64,000 nt of DNA from Paramyrothecium sp. XJ0827 (GCA_020881915.1 JAJFPB010000002.1:372001-436000), one strand, 5' to 3'. Counted from the stretch's first letter, positions 21,917-33,305 are shown. A program made the numbers and translations. Notes: generated by a model not told the origin, from the letters alone.

Positions 21917-24900
21917 ATGGACACAGCTGAACAGATATTGCAATGTGCCATCAAGGACTTCAGATCAGTGCTTGACGAGAGAAAGCTCGAACGCTTCGCA
22001 CGAGTGACAATCACGCAAATCAAAAGGCGCGTGATTGAAATTCAAGCCGACCAGGAAAGACAAAGAACCCTGATGAACTTCAACAGGATTCACAACTTTT
22101 TGGTTGCTTGGGAGTTATTTGATGAATCATGCAAAGCCCTACAAACCGGTCTGCTGGACCTGTCAGCTTGTATATGGGGTCCTCTGGACTGGATTCTCCG
22201 AGTGAGAACTTCTGGTAAAAATTCTCCAATAACTAGCTGACGCTGATACTCTTTGCGTGCTAGATTGCCAATGAAACACCAAAAGCACTCGATTGCGTTC
22301 TACAGTCCTATTTTGCTCTGGGACAACGACTTGCCCCCATTGCCCAACACAAGATCCAGCTTGTTGAGCAAACTGCTCTACGCAAATGCTTGGCTTGGAT
22401 GTATTACGATCTGTTAGTCTTCCACCAGCATATGCTGAAGTTATTTGAACCTCGGGGTATGTCAATACGATGTTATAGGCGAGCCTGAGAGTCACTTAAT
22501 GTTTAATTTGCAGGATGGCGCACAACATTTGAGACACAGTGGAAGGACTATAATGATAAAGGTCTCTTTCAATCTCTCCTTGATTCATGCGAGAAAAACG
22601 GCCAGTGTATTCAGCGCACTGTCAGTACTCAAGTTCAACAAGATACCCAGCGGCGACTGAACGATCACATCTTACGTCACGTGTCGGAATATGAAGGAGA
22701 TCGAGAAAGGATTTTTGCCGAAGCGCAAAACAACGAGATCTCACGGAAACATGCCCAGTACATTGCGGTTATCAGCTGGCTTCGGAGTCCAATGGAGTCG
22801 GAATTGATGCGCCATCAGCATTGCCTGTCCATCCGCGAGGAGTATCAAGACACCGGAGGATGGATTTTAAAGGAAGACAAGGTCAATTATTGGATAGATC
22901 AAGATGTTCCGACTCACTCAATGCTGTGGCTAGAAGGAGCCAAGGGCGCCGGTAACGCAATCCAATTCACTCATCCACTGGAGTCTCGCCGCTGACTCTT
23001 ATTCAGGAAAAACAATTCTCGCTTCAGTCATCACTGAACACCTCAGAGAACGACATCGCGATGCCATCACCAGCTACTTCTACTGCAGATCAGGTGACGG
23101 AAAATCAGGAGAAGGGCTTTACATAATGATTCTGAAGAGTCTGCTACGTCAAATCCTCAGCGAAAACCGAGATCTACTTGCTACTTTGTACGAACGTAGA
23201 GTAAATGGCAGGAATGGTGTCGAAATCTTGGACGACATAGGCACGGCAAAATCTCTCTTCGAGCTACTCTGCGATGTACCGGTAAGGCATTTCATCATCA
23301 TTGATGGCATTGACGAGATGGAGAGAGTCGAGAGGAAAGCCGCGGTCCAATGTCTTGCTTCCATCATACAGAGGAGTGACAGTTACAGTCCAGGCAGAAT
23401 TAGGGCCCTGCTTGTCAGCACGGACCTGGACGACATGAGGGCTCTGCTGAAGTCGGTTGACTATCTGGATGTCTATGATCTACGACCCAAGGACATGCAG
23501 AAAGATATCGGGATTTATCTCAAGAAACGATCAAAGGCTTTACAGAACAAGTTTCGTCTGGAGGATGAAGAAGTCAAAGATGTGATGGATCGCATATTAG
23601 CCAAATCCAACGGTAAGTGGGTGGGCAGATAACTAGACGCTTAGCACTTCTCTTACTTACACAATGCGAAGGAATGTTTTTATATGCATTTCTTGTATCC
23701 GACAACCTTATCAAGCAGCCAACTTTGAGCAAGTTCTTCGCGGAACTGAATCAATCGCGTTTCCCGAAAGATCTCAAAGAAGCGTGAGTGGTTTCCGAAC
23801 GCCTCTCTGTGATACTTCATCGCATCTGACCGCATACAGATACAACAGAATCATCGAACGTTTACGAGCTGAAAATGACAGCACATGGGAGGAGGCTCAA
23901 AAGATACTATCCTGGCTCATTTGTGCTGCACGGCCTCTGAAGTGGCATGAACTGCAAGCGGTTTTGTCACTTCGCATTGATGTGAATGGCAATGTACAGT
24001 ATTCCCACACCGATCGTCTTTGTTGCGATATACGAGAAGTCTGTGGGTCGCTTATACGCGTCGTTGGAAGCACTATTGAGTTTATTCACGAGACGGCAGA
24101 AACGTAGGTTGGCTGTTCGACGCTGCTATAACTCGGCTAATGCTTTCTCCAGGTATGTCATCCAGAATCAGAATCTGGATCGCAGGGCTTTGGAAACAGA
24201 TATTGCCCTACTTTGCCTCTCCTATATTTCTCTGAACTGCTTCGATGACATTCTGGATCAAGCAACAATGAACCACTACGTCGATGAAGGTCTGTATGCT
24301 TTCCAAGACTATGCTGTGGCTAAGTGGGATTCGCACTTGACAGCTATGGTCAGCATGCATGCCGATATTTTTCGGGATGGTGTCGTTGGTGCAGAATACC
24401 AACACAAGGCTACTATGGCGCTACAAAATTTTCTGAATGCCCATGAGAAGGACCTATCAGTTCTAGATGACGAAAATATTGAGACGAAAGACCGCGCATT
24501 GTCAGAATGCGAGGCCCTCCAAGATTTGGTCTTTCACGACTCTTTGGTATTTGTACTGACACACATTTTTCGGCACCATAAACAAGGAACCAAGACGCGG
24601 CATCGGGTGAGCATCAAGGATTTGAGAGAGGCCGTTGGGCGAGCGCGGGCAGCGATTATAGCCTGGAGTTGCAGTGATTCTTCACGTGGGAAGGTCGAGG
24701 ATTACTATGGAGGGAATCTGTACAAGTGCTCGCGCGTGACCTGTCCATACTTTTACGAAGGGTTCGACTCTGAGGATGCATTGACTCATCACAAAAACCG
24801 TCATGAACGGCCGTACACTTGCCCATATGAGGCAAGCTGCACTCTCGCTCGCTTCGGCTTCACAACTCGTCGGGACCGGGACAGACACGTTCGGATTTAC

Positions 24901-25161
24901 CATTCCGAGGAGGGCGGTAGCGAAGGTGCTGTCAGTCAGTCACAAGGTGTCGACGTGAATGAGGCTAGGAACGAGACGTCGGGGCCTAGATTCCGATGCG
25001 AGCTTTGTGGAAACCAATACACGAGACAGGCCATCTTGAATGCGCACATGGATAGTGCACATCTGGGGAGAAAGCCGTACGAGTGTTCAGTGTGCGGAAG
25101 GGCATTTACGCGGAAGAATGACAGGTCGAGACACGAGAGGACGAGACATACGCGGAGATAA
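21917..25161 (+). CDS. NACHT/STAND NTPase with C-terminal C2H2 zinc fingers (fungal NLR-like)
   Basis: 968 aa from seven exons: 21917-22201, 22264-22456, 22514-22951, 23007-23612, 23672-23783, 23840-24103, 24153-25161; all junctions keep frame. Residues 1-200 resemble the N-terminal helical region (DUF7708-like, LLDLSACIWGPLDWIL) of many fungal STAND proteins. The NTPase follows with Walker A GAKGAGKT (about 300-307, completed by splicing) and Walker B FIIIDGIDE (about 398-406). After a helical region, four C2H2-type fingers occupy about 822-966 (CSRVTC..H..H, CPYEASC..H..H, CELCG..H..H, CSVCG..H..H). Fungal NLR-like proteins sense non-self or stress and trigger responses. They usually end in WD, ankyrin or TPR repeats; a zinc-finger end suggests nucleic-acid or protein recognition. 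The trigger is unknown. Divergent from the SNF2 gene. Confidence 0.9.
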
Positions 25162-25652
25162 TGTGGAAGCATGGGCAGGGAACCGAACGGTCCAGATTAA
25201 TTACGACCAGTGTAATAGAAATATGAAGTTGTCTGATGCCTTGGTTCCTAGCCTGTAGCAACATAATGATTTCCTACAGCTTTAACCTGCATTCTTCTGA
25301 TAGAAACCATCAGCACAATGCGAATATTTGAAAACGTGGGTAACATATGTCGAACGACTGTACTTATATCGTATTCCAATTTGAATAACACAGCCATGAC
25401 AACATTGTGCGTTCCAATTCTGCCCAATGTGTGCCAGATCCACCACAGTGTGGATGAGTACACCTTCACATCCCGTTCAGCCATGGCAGCGTATCCCGGT
25501 GTGTGTGTGCTGGGGGCCTTACGGCTTGCTTATGTGAACTGGTCTGCGTGGAAAGTACTAAAAGGGCCTTGAGCACTGTGCGACGTCCAGGGTGTCACGG
25601 CATCTTATCGATAGCAAGTTCAACTTGGCTCATGTAGCGGTCGTCCTTAGGC

Positions 25653-25770
25653 GCTAAGATTGCAGTGCAGGTTCCAAGTTGCGGGTCCCAGGTGGGGCGT
25701 GAACACGGCTGAGGTGCGCGGCCAACGCCCACCTCCAAAAGTGCTGCGAACATGCTAAAATTGCAGTGCT
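25653..25770 (-). repeat. Dispersed repeat, two copies (cores 25653-25669 and 25754-25770)
   Basis: On the minus strand both cores read GCACTGCAAT(C/T)TTAGC, spaced 101 nt, like the spacing of other clusters. Intervening sequence is GC-rich and does not closely match the 16.4-kb units. The right copy ends 9 nt before the hairpin at 25780. Confidence 0.7.
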
Positions 25771-25779
25771 GCCCCTGCC

Positions 25780-25849
25780 GGCGGTGTCTACCGTCACGGG
25801 GACCCGTTTTTAAGACCCACATGGGGTCCCCGTGAGGGTAGACACCGCC
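25780..25849. repeat. Near-perfect GC-rich inverted repeat (hairpin)
   Basis: Two 26-nt arms, 25780-25805 and 25824-25849, are reverse complements with a single mismatch and flank an 18-nt loop. Both arms contain GGTGTCTACC / GGTAGACACC and a GGGGACCC / GGGTCCCC block. Transcripts through it in either direction would form a strong stem. There is no evident frame. It could be a minute foldback element, a structured non-coding RNA or part of a repeat unit. Confidence 0.8.
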
Positions 25850-26728
25850 CAGCCCCGCCCGCCCCGGCCGAAGGAGTCCTTGGAGTCGTTGCTTAGGATC
25901 CGGTTGACTATCATGGAGGGATGAGCCATGCTTGTTTTTAATTGTTCTTGGATTGTTGTACCCATTTGCATTATTTGCATTATTTGTCGGCATTCTGGCC
26001 GGAAACTGGCGGACAGATCTGCGTCGTGACGGATGCTACTGGGGAGTCCTGTTCTCGATACCCAGTTTTCACTCCTCCAGCCTTAGTTAAAAGAGAGTAG
26101 ATTAGTCCGTAAGATGAAAGTTCATGTAAAGAGCCCATTAGCCGTCCGGAAATCCTGGGTAGGCGGGGCTCGCACTGCGGCATGCATTGGAAACAGACTG
26201 ACGATGGATGCATGGGATTCTCCATCAGCCCTGACGCTAAGATGTTCATTCTGGCGAAAATTCCACGATATGGCAGCGTTTATGGTCGGCACCAAGGATC
26301 GCTCCATAGTGAGGCGGGGTTTGATGTTTTGGACGAAGATGTGTTTCCTGCGGTTGGTGCTTGCAGTGGGCATGTACACGTTCTGGGAGCAGATTTAGAC
26401 ACGAGCCACGCCGAAGGAACGGGAGATAGATGCACGGCTTCTGTCACCGGGCTGCAAGGGAGGCTATTATGCGAATGTAGAGAGGGGTGCGGCCAGTGCG
26501 ATTGCTAGGAGTAGAATGCCTGACAATCAATGCTTCTTATCAATTCGATTCTTATTTACAAGTAACGCCCTTGCTATTCGGGGCATACCGCCATGGTATT
26601 CTTGTGCGCTTCACATCGCGAATACTTTGGCTTTAATAGCGTTATGATCTCCGAGTCAGACTTAACTTGTAATTAGTTCTTGGAACATGTGTTACAAGCC
26701 CAAATGTGCCAGTGCTAGAGCATTAAAA

Positions 26729-27835
26729 CTATGTTGTAGCCTTCTGTCCCAAAGCGCGTCGAGGCCTCAGCTTCTTCAATGACTTGCCCGCCGCCAAGGG
26801 GTCTACCTTGAGTGTGATTTTTTCAAGTCGAAGCATATCTTCAAACATCCCTCCATCTTGAAGGTACGTCTCCTTCACTTCGTCTTCGTCAAAGTTGTCG
26901 AAAAGAATGTTCGGTTCGGTTAGAGAGGAACCGAAGTCGATGAGCAAGCCTTCTCTGAAATTCTCTATACGAATATCCCTGTTATATATGCCAAGGCCAT
27001 TCAGCAGTTGAATATTCCGGAATATTTTCCCTTGCTGTCGCACCGTCACACCTGATTCTGGGCGGGAAAGCTTTTTGACAATTGCTCGAATTGCACAAGG
27101 CTCTGCTGGTGCTTCTGTCGACTCAGTGTCACTGCTATCATTTCGCAATACGATTCCCCTCTTTTCAAGTATGCTTTCATCATTAGGTGACAACAGCATA
27201 TAACCGTAGCAGGCCAAAGCGGGATTTGAATTTAGTGTGCCTTCGTCTAGAGCATCTTGAATTCGTCCATAGGCTCGACATTCGCAGTAGAAAGGATCTG
27301 TGTAGTACCCGGCGGTCTCCGCACTTGTTCCGGGCTCAACATAGGCCTCCCAGAACCATCTTAGAGTTTCTGCGTCGAACTCTTTGAACTAAAGACACTC
27401 AAACTTAGTCCCTCTAAAGTGATTCAGCGAGCTCAAGACCTCAATGATGAAATGGTATGGTGTTTTCATGAGGTAACTCACCACCTTCAGAGCGTACTGT
27501 TCCGACGCGATCTTTACACGAAAGACGTAGCCCTGAACATTTGTCTGTTCGCTTCGATCCTGATCAAGCCTCTCTAGCCACTGAATTTTTGAGTTGAAAT
27601 GCTTGAATCTGTGAAGCTTTGGGCCCTGACATGGAGGCAGCCTCGTGTCTTGAGCTTTTGGGGCTTTTTCCGTCTTGGGGGTGATCTGAGGGCTTGTTTT
27701 GGTCGGCCGACCCGGTTTCCTATTGACAGTAGACGTAATTTGAGTCCCTACACGCGACGACGCCTTTTTTGAGGTGCCTTTTCTTCCTGTTGTGGCTGGA
27801 GCCGTCGGTTTCGATCCTTTCTTGGATCTCATCAT
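26729..27835 (-). CDS. FTA2-like protein (kinetochore Sim4 complex subunit family)
   Basis: 337 aa from exons 27835-27482 and 27388-26729. The 93-nt intron (GTGAGT...CTTTAG, with CTGAATC as a branch-point candidate) restores EQYALKV-FKEFDAETLRWFW. The N-terminal 60 residues are basic and low-complexity (KPGRPTK is AT-hook-like). The FTA2 domain follows, with the hallmark DPFYCECRAYGRI (about 147-159) and a C-terminal IYNRDIRIENF...LIDFGSS block that resembles a decayed kinase catalytic loop. Pfam FTA2 is named for a fission-yeast kinetochore protein. Filamentous fungi carry many FTA2-like paralogues whose role is unknown, so centromere function should not be assumed. Two ATGs in a row open the frame at 27835. 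Confidence 0.8.
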
Positions 27836-28425
27836 GAGAGCCTACTCGTTGACGCTTGAGTATCTTCTTTGGGGGGCGGCTATGCCTACACTAAATTTCA
27901 AGGGGGAGGACGTTTGGGGACACCTGGCGCCTCAGCGCTTCTTATCACAGCGGTTGAAAGGCCAAGACACCTATCCACTCACATTCCCCAATACGGTGCG
28001 ACGCCAGCCATCCATCATGCAGCACGGCCCGCCTATAGCCAACAAATGGCCCCCTGCAGGAGCGGGAAAATACCGCATCAAGAAAGATGGTGTAGACGGA
28101 CCTGTGCGTATTGGTAGCAAACTGAGGTCCGACTAATCCGCGCCCTCCTAGAGCGGACATGATGACTATCTTAAGGTGGCACATTGGGGGCATATTGGGG
28201 GCTTCACAGAGTCCGCGCTGAGCCGAGCCTTATGCTGCTTCAGTCATCAACTGCAACCCTAGCTATGGATATAAATGAGAAAGGGGACGAAGGGGAGACG
28301 AAGGGGAGACGAGGCTGGCGCCAACTCTCTCCGTGGCTGTCTGCACATCTCAACATCTCAGCGTTTCGGCGATTCACTCCGGTGTCCTTTGCCTGCATTT
28401 AACACAAACAGCTCCTACGAGCAAA
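27836..28425. other. Divergent intergenic region with short purine-rich tandem repeat
   Basis: 590 nt between FTA2-like (-) and the unknown gene (+). An 11-nt unit AAGGGGAGACG recurs about 2.8 times at 28280-28311, roughly 120 nt before the plus-strand ATG. Frames here lack motifs. Confidence 0.5.
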
Positions 28426-29951
28426 ATGACCGATTCATCCGAAGGCGGCGCCTCGGGCGTAACCATCTTCGATTATCTCACTGCCAAAAACCCAACCATC
28501 ACCGGTCCCACGAGTGGAAGAGGAAACACTAGCAGTCCCCATTATTTCTCGCCATATCAGCTACAGCCCTGGGAGGACTTCAACTTCCCTACCCTTGAGA
28601 AGATCTATGGGGAGAGGCTTATGTGCGAAGCAACCCGAGCTGGCCGTTCCCTCGGCATCCCGTTCATTTCGGAACATGATTGTGAAATCACGGACGAAAA
28701 GACGACGACCAATTTGCTCACTAGGTGGAACATGCCCATGGTCACTGCAGCGCTCGAAGCAGTCAAGGACTGTCTCCATCCGAGTACTTGGACTGCCCAG
28801 ACGAAGCAATGCAAAACCATCGAGACATCTACAGCTGCCTCGGAGGAAAATTCGACCGTTCTACAGGATCATAAAGGAAAAAGAAAGGATGCATCCAATT
28901 TATATCCCGATGCGAGCGGTTTATCGTTGTGCAAACCATGCCGGCTGCGAGATTCCCTCTCCAGTTACAAGACAACCGAGCGATTGCCGAAAGAATATAA
29001 ACCCTGGTTCAAGTGGAGCAGCGCTGTCATCACTGAACTAGTGGATTCGAACGGTTCTTGGAAGGAGAGTAAAAGGAATCGTGACGCAGGCTCACCGATC
29101 AGACAGGCGTACTCATACTGTGTAAGAAGTGGCTGCAGATATGGCTGCATCTTGACGACGAAAGAAGTTGTCGTTTTCCGGATCAAGCCTTTGGAGCGGC
29201 CCTCAGGTATGCATGTTCCTTCGCGACGCAGCCCCAAGTAGAAACATTGCTAATGCGTCCGGCCCTAGGTCCTCTCGAAGTCGGAAAACAGAGGGATATG
29301 ATCAATTTGAAGAAAGTTTTGAGGAGCCGCGGGCTGATGGAGTGAAAAGCTATCCCTTGGGAGAACCACCGGCCAGCGGCTTATGAAAGATACCACGAGC
29401 TAACAGTAAACCTCTCACTGTGGTTTCTCCACATTCTCGCAGGGAACTCACATGAGGTTGCATGGAACTATGATAGCCTTTTGGAAGAGGTCATTGTTCA
29501 TCAGCCCTGTGTCTCACCAGAGGACGTGAGCCACGATCCTGCAGCCGCTGAATCTTCAGAGTCTGAGGTTGAAAACGCAGATCGCTCTCCGGTTGTGGTG
29601 ACGCCTTCGCGAAAAAGGTCACGCCCAGTTGATGTTGAGGATCCAGCGCAATACTCTTTTCGAGAGGAGCCTCTCCTCTCTACGCAGGTCAGATAATGAT
29701 AAATGAACCGACAAACTCATTCGGCGGCTAATCATGAACAGGAATCCTTCACTGATTACCGTTACCTCGAAAATGAAAGTGACGCGGCTGATAATGATGA
29801 TGAAGATGGCGGGTATAAGCAAGATACAGAGAAACTAGTTGCCCTCAGGGAATATCTAAACCCCAGTCAGTCAGCTCCAACCGAGACAGAGGAGTCCCAG
29901 TCCGCGGCAAGCCGGAAAAGGCCAAGGCGGAGCATTGGCAGCGTCGTGTGA
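28426..29951 (+). pseudogene. Unknown fungal protein, interrupted by an in-frame TGA
   Basis: Exons 28426-29206, 29269-29687 and 29742-29951 (introns of 62 and 54 nt, GTATGC...TAG and GTCAGA...CAG) give a continuous frame of 469 codons. The one exception is a TGA at 29343-29345. The codons after it still look coding: IPWENHRPAAYERYHELTV and NLSLWFLHILAGNSHEVAW follow directly, then an acidic, lysine-rich tail ending KRPRRSIGSVV. A single G-to-A change would turn TGG (Trp) into this stop. If translation ends there, the product is 285 aa. The RQAYSYCVRSGCRYGCILT block (about 225-245) is reminiscent of a fungal family of unknown function. The context after the stop (TGA AAA) is not the known TGA-CTA readthrough signal. 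No function is proposed. Confidence 0.6.
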
Positions 29952-31271
29952 AGTGTAACATAAGGAGACCGTTGAAAGAATTGTTAAGAACTGTTTACTA
30001 CTAGGTTGCGTTGCTGAGACGAGACGGAAGATAAAACAGTCCCTGGGTATACTGACTCTGCGAGGCGAAGGACTTGTGTGCAAGTTGAGAAAAGTCGAAG
30101 AACGTAACATAGGATCGACAATCTGGAGCTTTTTAGAGCAGAAAATTAGAAATCCATTTTGCAAAACTCATCGGCAGCTTTTCGTACTTTTTCTCCGGCC
30201 TTTTTCGTTTCTCCTTCTTCAAGGCTTTTTTTATTGCGAGCTGCCCCGTCAATGAGCAAAGGTTCATGTTGACTGTTTCTGACTTCCTCTTCGACCTCAT
30301 CATCAGGATAGTAGCTTATAACATGGCCGAAACAGCGAGCCAAATCACGATGTATTTTGAGAGTTGTCTTGATTAGCTTCACGAGGAGCGTGTAAATTCA
30401 GCTTCTGAAAGTTCTACTTTGCGCTGCAGTCCGTTGTTGATTTGGTGTCAATCGTTACGCGTGTTGTTAGATGCAATTAATATTCTGACGCTAGCTATTC
30501 ACTGCCTTTAGGAACCCAACTATGCTATTAGATTAGTTACATTTGGGCCATTGTATGGGTAAACTGTTATAGCCTGTCTTCTCTATGCCATGGACCATTT
30601 CCACCCTCGGCGTGAAGCTATAGGGTAGCTGGACGGCTGGTGGCTAGCTACAAACATCAAGGTAGCTTATGTGGAAATGTTCAACTCGTGCATGAATGAT
30701 ATTTCTCACAGGATAATATCCATACCAGATGTTTTCTGAGCTGACCGACATCCGGAATTTTGCACTCAGCCGGAGATGCTATCATGGTTCCTCCGGCTCC
30801 GTTTGGAGAGATTGTCGTTGCAATCTTACCGGGGAATGGGATTTAACCTTTTGTGAAACAGCACTAGCCCTGTAGCGGCTAGCGGAGGGGCATCTGCTGG
30901 AGGGACCAACTTCACTCACCGCACATCAGGGACGAGAGACAGGGGACGGGTACTGTGTACGGAGCACATGTACCTTGCTGGGCACCGAGTCAAGCACAAG
31001 CACAGGTATCGAGGTACCATCGCCAGGTCGGTCGGTACCTACCGCTCGTCCAGCTACTACCAACTGCTAGCTCTCCCCTGGTTCTTTGGTCTCGTTTCTT
31101 CACCCTTTTTTCCCACTTTAGCTCCAAAAGCTCGACCGCCCACATCTTTTTCGTGCCACGTCAATCTCGCACAAAAAGGCGGGCTCGGCTCTTCCACCTC
31201 TTAACATCCCCGTCCCTCTCCCCCAACGTCGATTGAAGGCCCTCTCCCATCAATTGACCACCTCACCAGCC
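29952..31271. other. Intergenic upstream of the sphingolipid methyltransferase
   Basis: 1.3 kb. A minus-strand frame at 30146-30382 (acidic then lysine-rich, LARCFGHVISYYPDDEVEEE) is protein-like but has no ATG (it opens with GTG after a stop) and may be a gene remnant. The last 200 nt before 31272 are pyrimidine-rich, as is common in strong fungal promoters and 5' UTRs. Confidence 0.45.
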
Positions 31272-32964
31272 ATGGCCTCCCCCAAGAAAGACGGCACCCA
31301 GCTCGAGGGTGACATCACCTTCATCAAGACGCCCGCCGCCAAGCCCTCCAAGTTCGAGGCCCAGGACTACGGCGTCAAGACGACCAACGTACGTGGCTTT
31401 GCTTTGCTTCCCCTGAAGCTTTTTCCATCGCACAATGCCCAATGCGCAAGACCAATGCTAACCTCGTCTCTCCTCTCCTCTCCAGGCCGCTGCGATCCCC
31501 AATGCTCCCCTTCCCGCCGAGGGCCCCGGCAATGAGTCCTTCTCCAACGCCATCTTCGTCGGATCCGTCTTCGGCATCCCGACGTACCTCGCCTGGAAGC
31601 TCGGCGGTGGCTTCTGGACGACGCTGATCTTCCTCGTCCTCTTCTTCCCCCCGATCCTCATCGCCAACTGGTACATCGCCTCGCGCATCGCCCCGCGCAC
31701 CAACGAGAAGGCCAAGCTCCCCGGCCGCCGCATCGAGGAGTACCTCGTCTTCCACAACGAGGCCGACCGCGCCCGCTACCACGGCTACAACAAGATCCCC
31801 ATGCAGACCTTCATCGACAAGTACCTCAACGGCGAGGCCGACTTCAACGGCGACTGCCTCGACATCCTCGAGTACCGCCACGACTGGTGCACCTGGGCCT
31901 TCACCTGGCCCCTGATCAAGTTCATCATCCTCGGCTTCTTCAAGGACATCGTCGTCCACTCCCAGGAGCAGGACGAGGAGCAGATCCGCCCCACCTACGA
32001 CCACGGCAACGACCACTACAGCTACTTCCTCGGCCCCCGCATGGTCTACACCAGCGGCATCATCTCCGACACCTCCCGCGAGGAGACCCTCGAGGAGATG
32101 CAGGACAACAAGATGGGCATCGTCTGCGAGAAGCTCGAGCTGAAGAAGGGCGAGACCCTCCTCGACATCGGCTGCGGCTGGGGCACCCTGGCCCGCTTCG
32201 CCTCCGTCAACTACGGCGCCAACGTCACCGGTGTCACCATCGCCCGCAACCAGACCCTCTGGGGCAACGACGGCCTCCGCCGCGCCGGTGTCCCCGAGAC
32301 CCAGAGCCGCATCCTGTGCTGCGACTACCGCGACATCCCCCACCAGAAGTTCAACAAGATCAGCCAGCTCGAGATGGGCGAGCACGTCGGCATCCGCAGG
32401 CTCACCGCCTTTTTCCGCAGCTGCTACGACATGCTCGAGGACGACGGCTCCATGTACGTCCAGCTCTCTGGTCTGCGCCGGGCCTGGCAATACGAGGATT
32501 TCGTCTGGGGACTCTACCTGAACAAGTACATCTTCCCCGGTGCCGATGCCTCCACCCCGCTCTGGTACTACGTCAGCTGCCTGGAGAAGGCTGGTTTTGA
32601 AGTCAAGAGGTGAGTTTCAGTCCCATTGTCCCATTCTTCCCAACGCGCTAACCTCAGCTTCAGCATCGATACTGTCGGCGTTCACTACAGCGGCACTATC
32701 TGGCGCTGGTACCGCAACTGGCTTGGCAACGCCGAGACTATCACCTCCAAGTTCGGCAAGCGCTGGTACCGAACGTGGGAGCTCTTCCTGGCCTGGTCCA
32801 GCATCGCCTCCCGCCAGGGCTCCGCCACCTGCTTCCAGTTCGTCGTCGTGAAGAACCTCAACGCCACCCACCGCGTCGAGGGCATCGCCACCCAGTACGG
32901 CCTCTACGGCGCCCTCGCCGCCGCCAAGGCCGCGGGCAAGGCTGTCTTCCCCGCCGTTGCCTAG
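31272..32964 (+). CDS. Sphingolipid C9-methyltransferase
   Basis: 513 aa from exons 31272-31388, 31486-32609 and 32664-32964. It adds the C9 methyl branch to the sphingoid base of fungal glucosylceramide, using S-adenosylmethionine, at the endoplasmic reticulum or other internal membranes. Two hydrophobic helices lie at about 60-105 (FVGSVFGIPTYLAWKLG, LIFLVLFFPPILIANW). The SAM site is LLDIGCGWGTLARFA (about 255-270), and EHVGIR and the late block IDTVGVHYSGTIWRWYRNW match the cyclopropane-synthase-like methyltransferase family. Length fits fungal Smt/MT proteins. The codons are strongly C-ending, as in highly expressed genes, unlike those of the left-hand genes. Good Kozak context (AGCCATGGCC). 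Confidence 0.93.
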
Positions 32965-33305
32965 ACGAACGGGCAGAATCTAGAAACGGGGGTTTATTCT
33001 TTGTGAATCTCTGAGAGGCGAACAAAGTCCACTTTTTTGTGATTCTTTATCTTCGCTTTCACATATAGACACGGAACCCCGGGTTGTACGTCATGAGTGT
33101 CAGGGTCTCGGTCTCGGGGTGTTCCAGAAATGGGGAGCCAAGTGTTCCACCGCATTGTAATCGGATGACAACGCACGAATGATGATGAAATGGGCTTGTT
33201 ACGGGAAAAAGGGGGACGGAGAAGGGATTGTAACGAGTCGAAAGAGTAATAGCAGGGCTTGACGTCTTGCCAGTTAATAGAAAAGATGATGAACCCGCTA
33301 CTCGG
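32965..33305. other. Convergent 3' intergenic region
   Basis: 341 nt between the 3' ends of the methyltransferase and DUF3176 genes. No further feature recognised. Confidence 0.6.

Larger units (their letters stand above)
25162..26728. other. Intergenic with repeat copies and a hairpin
   Basis: 1.6 kb between the NACHT and FTA2-like genes, whose 3' ends face each other. It holds two repeat cores and a GC-rich inverted repeat near 25.65-25.85 kb, plus a short CATTATTTG duplication near 25972. Frames at 25980-26508 show no motif. Confidence 0.5.

Noticed and set aside
22952..23006. Apparent break in the NACHT Walker A (GAKGAGN)
   Set aside because: A 55-nt intron (GTAACG...CAG) restores GAKGAGKT.
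27389..27391. In-frame TAG in the FTA2-like gene, first read as a nonsense mutation
   Set aside because: It is the acceptor TAG of a normal intron. GTGAGT at 27481 and the family sequence YALKV-FKEF support splicing.
31375..32490. 371-codon open frame on the minus strand opposite the sphingolipid methyltransferase
   Set aside because: It is a shadow of GC-rich C-ending codons in the real gene. Its translation is Val/Leu/Ala/Glu-rich with no motif.
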